This document shows, piece by piece, positions 10,464 to 18,465 of a stretch of DNA of 64,000 nucleotides. Position numbers and translations under genes: made by a program. Origin of the DNA: Sugiyamaella lignohabitans (Eukaryota; Ascomycota; Dipodascomycetes; Dipodascales; Trichomonascaceae); the NCBI RefSeq assembly GCF_001640025.1, contig NC_031672.1, positions 5,766,001 to 5,830,000 of the forward strand. Reading direction: 5' to 3'. The notes under the pieces are model-generated. The model had not been told where the DNA came from and searched no databases. It was given only the letters and a program-made list of their open reading frames with translations. Each line of letters starts with the position of its first letter. The stretch's first letter is position 1.

Positions 10464-11447
10464 GTTAACAGCCCCGACTAATGGCCTCAGCTGCTAGCAT
10501 TCCGACTAGCTTCAGCAGCCCAGCTAGCAATCCTGCTAGCAACCCCAGCAACCCCGGCCGGATGGCCAGCTGACATCGGTCAAGTGCCAAGGCGATTGCG
10601 CCGTTGCCCTTTGTTCTCGCATGACAAATACTTAGCTGGCTAATGGATACAACAGAATTGACATACCACCAGCTCTGTAAAGTTACTCCGAGCCTGCCAG
10701 GCCGTTCCGGACAAGGAGGGGAGGTCGGTCCCGCGGAGCTCCCCCAGCCCCCACAATCCAGACCTTTGACTCTCTTGTCGCTCTTGTCGCTCGTTATCCT
10801 GGTTGGGCATCCCACGTCGTCCGGCACGCTGGCTCCCTGGGCACGGCATGCTCGACATAGTTTAGGCTCAAATTAAACTCGCGCTTGGGCCGAGCCTGCC
10901 TGATACCAGCTCCAAATAGGCCAGACCTGACGCTGCTCCTTCTGCTCCTGCCCTCCTGTGCCTGTCCGGCTGCTGCCTGCTGCCTGCTGCCTGCAACCTC
11001 CTGTCGATACTCCTACCGACCCAATTAAGTGCTGCCAGCCTGCTACCAGCGGACCGAGCATTCTGCGACTGACGCTATATAATCCATACCTAATTATCTG
11101 TCAAGCGTATCTGGATCGGTTTATAGACAGGCTGACTTACAGCCACACCGACAAGCTATAGACAGATATATACTACCTACAGCAGCTGCTAACGAGCAAT
11201 CACCCGGCCGCCGGCCCGGTCAATTGCTGGTTGCTATTGCCAGACCTACCTCAGACCTACCTGAACTGACTCGTTCTCAAAATATGTGTAGACCAGTGCT
11301 CTCTAACCTTGCTCTGGACCGGACTTTTGCTTGCTACCGGTCGGTCCGCCCGGAATTAGACGTACTGCCTCCAGGTGCAACCGGTCTTGACTGAACTATA
11401 GTCACTCTTAGGTACTCATGTTCTTTTTGCTGTTCAGCTGAGTTGTA

Positions 11448-11450
<3 letters not shown>

Positions 11451-11486
<36 letters not shown>
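11451..11486. repeat. Trinucleotide repeat (GCT)12
   Basis: Twelve uninterrupted GCT units. The ORFs on both strands through it (poly-Leu or poly-Ser) lack any other protein-like sequence. Confidence 0.9.
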
Positions 11487-11487
<1 letters not shown>

Positions 11488-11642
11488 ATGCCCCCCCTGC
11501 TGATTGACTGCCAACTGATCAATGCTCCTCCCCTCGATTGCACCCTCACTCGGCTCGCACATTTCTTTGTCAATCGACCGCTTCTTTGGCTCGAGAATGC
11601 TGCCTGGCGCAGGGCCCGCACGATATGTACAGGGTTGGACCT

Positions 11643-11696
11643 GCCTCCGGCGGCTGGGGCTCTGCCCCAGACCCCCTGGCTCCTGCTTCGCAGGAG
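11643..11696 (+). repeat. GC palindromic element, solo arm (A)
   Basis: Single forward arm with central stem CTGGGGCTCTGCCCCAG and A hairpin, followed by GACTGCTAGGACCGTC, which resembles the conserved interior of complete elements. A truncated copy is likely. Confidence 0.85.
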
Positions 11697-12434
11697 ACTG
11701 CTAGGACCGTCCACTTTCAAGTAACCCACCGAAGTAGAGTCTACTGGGAGAAGACCGTCCCTACCCACCCGTATTGGCCGCTAAATGTCCGCTGGTAATA
11801 AAGCTCATAGCCACAGATCTGGGAGTAGGGGCCACTGGCTGGAAGACTTGGCTACTGTCGAGCCCACCACCCGGCCCAACCAGCTTGCCGGTAGTTGGTC
11901 TGACGAGTGAGGTGAGATGCAAATGCGTAGTTGCTTTTTTTCCTCAAAGATCTTCATTCCCTAGTATTCTTTCCGGGCGGATCGGCATATGTCCAAAACC
12001 CCAACCCGGCCGATCACAGCGACTGCTGATCGTGAGATCAGGGTTGTAAGCCCTGACTCCGGCTCCAGCGGTGACCAGCCGGCCGGTACGAGCATCAGCA
12101 TCAGCAGCCTGCTGCTGCTGCTGCCACTTGGCGTCCGCAAAAATTTATTTTTATTTTTATTATTGCAATCTCTTTTCGTGTTCTATATTTATTATATTTT
12201 ATTTTATTTTGCTTTACTCATATTTTATTTATTATTGGTAATTATCGTAGTCCTAATGCCATTCCATACCTGACCGAATTTCTTTTCGCAATTATGCGAC
12301 CCTATACCATAAACCGACGGCCGCTGTCATCAAGGCTCTCCACTGGGGCACCAGCAGCAGCACCTGTCAAAAAACCGGTCCGCACTGACCGCTTCTTTAA
12401 GTTACCTCCCTCCCCAGAGTCTGAGCCTGGCTGA

Positions 12435-12574
12435 GCCTCCGGCGGCTGGGGCTCCGCCCCAGACCCCGTTGCTCCTTTCGCTTCGCTCAAGTCGAGGCCC
12501 GGGTCCCCTTCGTACGAGGCCTCCTGCGAAGCAGGAGCTACGGGGTCTGGGGCAACGCCCCAGCCGCCGGAGGC
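12435..12574. repeat. GC palindromic element, complete (B + A), 140 bp
   Basis: Forward arm with a degenerate B hairpin (CTTTCGCTTCGCTCAAGTCG) and reverse arm with the A hairpin and a GGGGCAACGCCCC central stem. Near-standard length. Confidence 0.92.
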
Positions 12575-12611
12575 AAAACCCCCGTCCGCGCCCGGCCCCT
12601 GCCCGTTCAGG

Positions 12612-12657
12612 CTGCGTTGCGTTGCGTCGCCTCGCGTTGCGTTGCCTTGCGTTGCGT
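12612..12657. repeat. Pentanucleotide repeat (GCGTT)n, degenerate
   Basis: About eight imperfect GCGTT/GCCTT units between two GC elements. Confidence 0.7.
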
Positions 12658-12724
12658 GAGATGCTGCTTCTGCTGCCCCGTCACCCCAGACCTGTTGTCA
12701 GTAGAGGTGGGGGTGGTGGCATCT

Positions 12725-12853
12725 GCCTCCGGCGGCTGGGGCTCCGCCCCAGACCCTGGTTGCTCCTCTCGCTGCGCTCGAGTCGTCTCCCCAGCCATCT
12801 CCTGCGAAGCAGGAGCAACCAGGGTCTGGGGCGGAGCCCCAGCCGCCGGAGGC
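12725..12853. repeat. GC palindromic element, complete (B + A), 129 bp
   Basis: Both arms carry a matching variant (ACCCTGGTTGCTCC / GGAGCAACCAGGGT) in place of the usual ACCCCG. The variation is therefore the same in the two arms and keeps them complementary. A short deletion in the interior explains the length. Confidence 0.93.
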
Positions 12854-13900
12854 AGCCCCCGCCCAGCCAGTGAATGTGCCCTTGTTCCGACCGCTGCTGA
12901 CCAAGGCATGACTAGTAGCCCGACCAGGCCCCCATGTCACCATTGTTTGTCGGCTGGTGGTTGTCGATGAAGGTTTGGGACTTGCTTTTTGTGTGAAAAT
13001 TGTTCCAGTTGCGGTAATAAAAGCGCATATCTTAAAATGCAGGTGTGGTTTGAACGAACCCTATTCGGCCGATTGCGGTGCACATTCTTAACCCAAACCA
13101 TAATAGCTGCTCCCAGCATGCCCTGGGTATGCATGTACATGGCATGGCATGTATCCAAGGAGCTGATGATATGTGAGCTTGTAACCCAACGAGCCCTGGT
13201 CAGGCTCTGCCGTGAGGTCCTTTGCTCGGTTCGGCTCGGAACAGCCTGACCTGCGCCAATCGCCCACGCTCCGTGCTCAGGGCACCTGTAAGACCCTTGC
13301 TGCTGTTGTGATATCAGTGAACGTCCGATATCAGTGAGCGAGTGATTGCTGGCTGCTGGCTGATGGATTCGCTGATGGCTGATGTTGAGTGAGTGGGTGA
13401 GTGATGCTTGCGTGATCGTTATGGAATGTGTGTATCTGGTTTGGTTCGGCAATCCAAACTCTGGCTCTCCTCAGCCGACATGGACAAGTAGCAGACCGAG
13501 CAGTCATCTAGTACTAATACGGGATTGTTTACGGTCGAAGTTTCAGCGACTCGGGACCTCTGCTGCTCCCTCTTCGCCCTCTTCTCTCGCTACCTGTGCA
13601 GCAGGAACAACTATAAACAACAGCTCGGGTCCTCTGACAGCCAACCAGCCAGTTGCAAATGCCCAGTACCACTAGCAATAACCCCGACGGACCTGGGTCC
13701 ACCGCTCGCAGCCCCATGCCAAGTGCCAACGCCATGCACCGCCGGTCTCGCTTAGCCAAATAATAAACGTCAAAGCTAACCGTAATAAATTTAACATTAC
13801 AGTCCACAGGCGCGACCCCTGCTCGTCCCCGTACAGCAAGGATCTCTGGCTTGCAGAAACCGTCCTAGTTCGGCTGTCGCTGAAATGGGGGAGGGCCCGT

Positions 13901-14102
13901 GCCTCCGGCGGCTGGGGCTCCGCCCCAGACCCTGGTTGTTCCTCGAGCTGCGCTCGAGGAATAGCAATGGGGTTCCCATGTTGTTGTGGGTGTAACACGG
14001 ACCCAAGCTGCCCCGGGCACCCAACTCCACCCCCACCCCGCGCAACGACTCGAGCGCAGCGAGAGGAGCCACGGGTCCGGGCAGAGCCCGGCCGCCGGAG
14101 GC
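13901..14102. repeat. GC palindromic element, paired arms, divergent
   Basis: The forward arm (13901-13960) ends in a new perfect hairpin, TTCCTCGAGCTGCGCTCGAG followed by GAA. The reverse arm (14048-14102) carries a B hairpin and a recoded central stem, CCGGGCAGAGCCCGG, where paired T-A positions became C-G. Confidence 0.9.
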
Positions 14103-14345
14103 ACGTCCCCACCCCCCGGACAAGGCCCTGACACGGCTGTATGCAGACAAGATGGATTGGGGCAATCAAAACAAACACTGCAGGGACCGGTGCATAAGCG
14201 GCGGATATTGGTTTTGGGACTGGGGTCCCTGTGGTGTCGCCGGTTTGGGGTTCGCGATGGTTTTTGTTTTGATTGCGACTGCTGTTGTCAGAGTGATAGC
14301 TGCTTATATTAACATCTGCCCCCCAACTGCAAGTTTCAACAGACG

Positions 14346-14370
14346 AAGTGCAAGTGCAAGTGCAAGTGCT
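14346..14370. repeat. Hexanucleotide tandem repeat (AAGTGC)4
   Basis: Four copies of AAGTGC about 220 bp upstream of the SAP-protein gene. Confidence 0.7.
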
Positions 14371-14586
14371 CACTGCGAAAAGGTCTGTGTGTATTATCTG
14401 TGAGGTGCAAAGCGTGATAAGTGTGTGTGTACGATAACAAGGTATCAGCAGACAGACGCGATAACGTCCTATACAAGCAACTGCTTTGCAGGACAATAGA
14501 CGCTCATATTCTACTGCCAGGTCCTAAACCCCAACTTTCCCAAAACTTAAACTACAAATTTCAATCGTTGAAACGCGTTTTTCGCA

Positions 14587-15756
14587 ATGGCTAAATTGAA
14601 CTCGCTCAAGAAACCAGAGCTGGTGGCTCTTGCTAATGAACTTGGCGTTTCCGATAAGGGCTTTAAAACCGATTTAGAGGCCCGTATTCTCGAACATCTA
14701 CAATCCGACCCTCGGTTTGCTTCCGACCCCAAATATGCTTCTTATTTGGTTGTTTCTCCTGTTAAGAAACGTACTCCCAGTACTCCTTCTGACTCGAAGA
14801 ATTCTCTTGCCAATGGCTCGTTTGTTTTAAAGACTCCTCAGTCATATGCTTCAGGTACATCAGGTACTGGTTCGCCCAGTGGTTCACCGTTTTCTCTTAA
14901 GAGTGCCTTTTCTGCAGTCAATGCTTTAGGCCATAAAATCACTGGTGAATCGCGTGAGAATGACGACGACGATGATGATGATGAAGAAGAAGACGACGAT
15001 GAGGATGAGGATAACAAGAAGACTACTGAAACTGTAGGAGCCAATGGTGAAGAAGTCGACGATGATGATGAGGAAGATGATGACGAGGATGACGATGAAG
15101 ATGAAGATGATGAGGAAGAAGAAGACGATAATGCAGAATCTATTGTTGAAAAGGTTCGTCAATTGTTAGCTGAAGCTCAAGAACAATTGTCAGACGCGGT
15201 CTCTAACGCGGTTGACTTTGTTATTGAAACTTCAGATGAGGCACGCGTCAAACTGTCTAATGTCCATCTCGTCAACATTGTATCAGTTTTGTTTGAACTA
15301 GCTCTGCTTCTTCGAGCTGTTCCAGTATATCCTCTTCCCAAAGACTGGAAAGCCACTCTGACTCCATACGCCATTTGGTCTGTCTGGTCAGTCGTGGTGC
15401 CTTTGGTTGTATCGTACTATGTGAACTTCACATTGCCCAAACCAGCTGCCGAACCATCTGCTCCACCAGCTCGTCGTACCAGAGCTGCTTTGAGTGCTGC
15501 TGCCACTGCTGCTAAACCTGCTCCAGTTTACTCACTGTTTGATCCTCTTGTGTTTGTGCTGCTTCGTACCGTGCTGGCCCATATCACGTACATCCACCCT
15601 CTGGACCTGCTGTCGGCCATTCCATTGCTGACCTCGTGGTCCTGTGTAGGCACTGTTGCCGAGAACATCTTCACTCTGCAGCGAGCTTTCGGCGACGTGC
15701 CCTACATCACCGGGTTCGCGACCATTGTGGTTGTCATCTACGCTGCTACTTTGTAG
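14587..15756 (+). CDS. SAP-domain integral membrane protein
   Basis: Residues about 5-40 form a SAP motif (LKKPELVALANELGVS), a helix-extension-helix fold usually used for DNA or chromatin contact. A Ser/Pro-rich linker and a striking acidic block follow (about residues 120-182, mostly Asp/Glu). An amphipathic helix then leads into four or so hydrophobic segments from about residue 219 to the end (for example VNIVSVLFELALLL, WSVWSVVVPLVVSYY, VFVLLRTVLAHITY, ITGFATIVVVIYAATL). SAP plus membrane helices suggests a nuclear-envelope/ER or organelle membrane protein with its N-terminus facing nucleic acid. This is inference; I do not recognise a named orthologue. It lacks the HeH/MSC architecture of Heh1/Src1. 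The start is the ATG at 14587, with A-rich leader sequence upstream. Confidence 0.85.
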   Translation: MAKLNSLKKPELVALANELGVSDKGFKTDLEARILEHLQSDPRFASDPKYASYLVVSPVKKRTPSTPSDSKNSLANGSFVLKTPQSYASGTSGTGSPSGSPFSLKSAFSAVNALGHKITGESRENDDDDDDDEEEDDDEDEDNKKTTETVGANGEEVDDDDEEDDDEDDDEDEDDEEEEDDNAESIVEKVRQLLAEAQEQLSDAVSNAVDFVIETSDEARVKLSNVHLVNIVSVLFELALLLRAVPVYPLPKDWKATLTPYAIWSVWSVVVPLVVSYYVNFTLPKPAAEPSAPPARRTRAALSAAATAAKPAPVYSLFDPLVFVLLRTVLAHITYIHPLDLLSAIPLLTSWSCVGTVAENIFTLQRAFGDVPYITGFATIVVVIYAATL

Positions 15757-16045
15757 AACCGTGGACGACAACTCCACGCCATGACGACCACCGCTACTAG
15801 CACAGCATTCTACTGCCGGCTGAAATCGTTTCCTTACAGGAAAACGACCTACTGGCGAGCTTGCCTGTCGCTAGTGCTCCGTTCCAACGAACGCGACGTG
15901 TACTATTAATTATCTTTGGGCCGCACAACAACGGCAACGGACTGGGCTGCTGCCACGCGATACGACTGTTTTCTTTTACTTTTACTTGATTTCTTTATTT
16001 CTTTAGCCTTCTAATATTTACACACTTCTTACACCGGCACTTGCT

Positions 16046-16094
16046 GCCTCCGGCGGATGGGGGGGGGGGGGGGCGGGGGCTCCTTCACAGGAGA
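16046..16094 (+). repeat. Degenerate GC element arm with 15-G run
   Basis: Begins GCCTCCGGCGG like the family, but the central stem is replaced by a run of 15 G (16059-16073) followed by CGGGGGCTCC and a decayed A hairpin (CTCCTTCACAGGAG). It looks like an arm damaged by slippage. Confidence 0.75.
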
Positions 16095-16117
16095 CTCTTT
16101 TCTTGTGGAACGGACAT

Positions 16118-16255
16118 GCCTCCGGCGGCAGGGGCTCCGCCCCAGACCCTGGTAGCTCCTGCTTCGCAGGAGAACTGCCGGGACCGTCGACGAAACGACT
16201 CGAGCGCAGCGAGAGGAGCAGCGGGGTCTGGGGCGGAGCCCCAGCCGCCGGAGGC
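16118..16255. repeat. GC palindromic element, complete (A + B), 138 bp
   Basis: Forward arm with the A hairpin, interior GGGACCGTCGACGAAACGAC matching other complete copies, reverse arm with the B hairpin. Standard length. Confidence 0.95.
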
Positions 16256-16428
16256 AGCGAGAATCAGTTAGGAAAAATACTTTTAATCAAACAAACAGCT
16301 ACAACAACATCTCTCTCATTTTATTAGAATTTTGGTTTGTCGCCGGTCACAGGGGACCCGCGGCAAAGGGGAACAGTGGCCAATAGGAGACATGACGCAA
16401 AGCCATTGAGAAAAAAGTCTCAGACCGT

Positions 16429-17760
16429 TTAACCGGACTTGGGGGCCTCCTTGTAGGAGATGGCAGCCTCCTCACCCATGGCAGAGATGATGGTGACAAG
16501 GAGATCCTTTCCGTCGTCGAAGTCGGCTTGGATCTTTTGACCAAGCTCACCCTCGGGGACCTTGACATCGTCCTTGGAGTTGTTGTCAGCGTCCAAAAGG
16601 TTGAGGTAGTCGTCGTCGATGTTAACGAGGGTGTACTCAGTACGGGTGACGTTGGGGACCTCCATGTTGTGGGTAGAGGGAGACAAATCTTCCAACTTCT
16701 TGTTGGTGAAGATATCAATGGCAACCAAGTGGACCTTGGCGTGACCGTGCTTACCAGTCTTGGAGGTAGACATGTCAACAATCTTACAGGGACGACCCTT
16801 GATGACAACGTGTCCGTTCTTTCTGAGAGCGGAACATTGCATGGGGTAGGTGAGGGAAGCACCGGCAGAGGCGCCAGAGAAGTCGTGCTACGATCTTGTT
16901 AGTATGGTTTCATGCGGTTTGGTATCATGTGTGCTGTAGAAAGCTGGAAATTTTTGGAAACATCGTATTTATGGATGACAGAGTATTCGCTGGTTAATTG
17001 ATCATGTTATCAGATAGTAGAAAGTCAGTGACCCGAGGACCTGTATCAGCTATAACCTGCAATTACTACTGAACAGAACAGCAATGGGTCAAAAAATGAC
17101 TTCAGACCAAAAGAGCTCGCTATAGACATGACAGATGACAGACACCAACAATGAACAAGTCTTGGTAATAATTCCACAAGACATATGCACTTCGCAGTCG
17201 CATCGTGTCGCTGATCCAGGTGAAAAAAATTTTCACCGGCCTGTACCAACACCATCGACAACGCCTCGATTGCAACGGAAAAAACTCCAAACCAGCGATG
17301 ACTTGTTGAGGAGAGTCCTTTCAACAGTCACGCGACCAGTTCTATCGAGTCTCAACTGGGTGCATGTCGAAAAAGTATAGTCATCGGAGGTCAAAGTGCC
17401 GGACGTAAGAGCTGAAGCAGCAGCAATAGCGACATCACCAAAGTTGCAACAGCAACAGTAAAACCCCACCGATAAATTCTGATCGCAACTGATTCTCTGT
17501 CATATCATCTGATTCATCTTCTAATCTATAAACGAATCGATTATCAGATCGATCAGTAGACTCTTATCGCACCATGTAATGAAATCAAGTGACCTGACCC
17601 AACTTCACAAGAGTGACATAGGAGCAGCACCGACGGCAACTTGACCATAGCCGATTAAAACGAGTCGTCTCCATTCTAATACCATGATATTTCCTAATAT
17701 TTCACACTCTCCAGCTAGTTAACATGCTCATTTACTTACGTCGTCGTGAATTTCAGCCAT
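16429..17760 (-). CDS. HYP2: Translation factor eIF5A, two exons
   Basis: Exons 17740-17760 (MAEIHDD) and 16429-16887 give 159 aa. eIF5A binds ribosomes at stalled or poly-Pro sites and needs hypusine on one lysine; the hypusine loop [14 protein letters not shown] is intact, with the modified residue at about Lys53. The SH3-like N-domain ([20 protein letters not shown]) and OB-fold C-domain ([20 protein letters not shown]) are nearly identical to yeast Hyp2/Anb1. The internal Met at 16842 is not the start: the second exon extends 15 codons upstream ([15 protein letters not shown]) to a TAG acceptor with TACTAAC just before it, and the ATG exon ends in GTAAGT. The 852-nt intron after seven codons is very long for a yeast. 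The symbol follows S. cerevisiae HYP2. Confidence 0.96.
16888..17739 (-). other. eIF5A intron (852 nt)
   Basis: Donor GTAAGT (17739-17734), branch TACTAAC (16904-16898), acceptor TAG ending at 16888. Phase 0. No snoRNA or ORF was convincing inside it. Confidence 0.92.
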
Positions 17761-18465
17761 TGTGATCGATTACTACAATAAAATTTGATTGGGTAAGTAG
17801 GTGAAGAGAGAGAAGAAAAAGAGAAAAGAGAAGAAAAGCCAGAAAAAAATCTAATGCCAGTAGGGTTTCTGAGGTTTGGAAATTTTTCTTTTTCGCCTGC
17901 TCGAGGCTGAAATGCTTGGTTCTGCCGCACCTCCGTCTGCGTACATCCCATCCCGCCTGTGTAATCGTGTGTCCTTCCCGGTGGGGGACATCATCACGGA
18001 AATATTCTCTTATCCGGACTTCACCACTCCAGCCGTTACTCGTCCTCAGGGGGTCTTTCCAGGGGTGGACGGGGGTCGGCCTCCGGCGGCTGGGGCGCTG
18101 CCCCAGACCCCGTTGTGCTCGCTTCGCGAGCGTCGTGGGGCCGGTGGCGGGTCTTTGGGGCTGTGGCTCGCTGGGATTATTCGCTCTCAGGGACCTGCCT
18201 CTGGCGGCTGGGGCGCTGCCCCAGACCCCGTTCTGTTCGCTTCGCGAGCAACATGGAGTGGTCGAAGTGACTTGTGGGGTTTGAGGCTGACTGGTTGATC
18301 GTGTTTGATAGAGTGGGCACTTGGAATTGTGGATTTGCTGACTCTCCGAGCTGTAAGGGCCCCTCGCCTGACTCGAGCGAAGCGAGAGGAGCAGCGAGGT
18401 CTGGGGCGGAGCCCCAGCCGCCGGAGCATCACCCCCCATGGTAGTTTAGGAGAAAAATAAATACA
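17761..18465. other. Intergenic region, eIF5A 5' / C2H2 gene 3'
   Basis: The first about 130 nt next to the eIF5A ATG is purine-rich on the + strand (so C/T-rich on the eIF5A strand), typical of a strong yeast leader or promoter. Three GC arms follow (18079-18427). No gene. Confidence 0.6.
18079..18427. repeat. GC palindromic element cluster (C, C, B arms)
   Basis: Two direct forward arms with C hairpins (18079-18131 and 18197-18250; the second has CCTCTGGCGG) and one reverse arm with the B hairpin (18370-18427). Looks like a C + B element with one arm duplicated. Confidence 0.9.

Larger units (their letters stand above)
8449..14586. other. 6.1-kb gene-free region between MCM1 and the SAP-protein gene
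   Basis: No convincing protein gene is seen on either strand; the long ORFs here run through GC repeats or low-complexity DNA. The left part (8.5-9.5 kb) is A-rich on the + strand and would hold the MCM1 promoter and leader. From 9.55 to 14.4 kb the DNA is GC-rich with many short tandem repeats (GGTGCA, CATGC, GCT, GCGTT, AAGTGC units) and five GC element loci. An unannotated noncoding RNA or long regulatory region is possible. Confidence 0.5.
15757..16428. other. Convergent intergenic region (SAP gene / eIF5A 3' ends)
   Basis: No gene. After a pyrimidine-rich tract (about 15970-16020) there is a degenerate GC arm with a G run (16046-16094) and a complete GC element (16118-16255). Confidence 0.6.

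Noticed and set aside
11451..11486. GCT repeat as part of a poly-Leu/poly-Ser protein
   Set aside because: No flanking coding signal on either strand; simple sequence in a gene-free region.
13672..14496. 274-aa ORF on the minus strand
   Set aside because: It runs through both arms of a GC element and low-complexity DNA; its peptide contains the repeat's translation (such as PGSGAEPQPPEA) and no domain.
16429..16842. eIF5A starting at the internal Met (MQCSALRKN)
   Set aside because: The conserved N-terminal residues continue upstream to a splice acceptor and a separate ATG exon was found.
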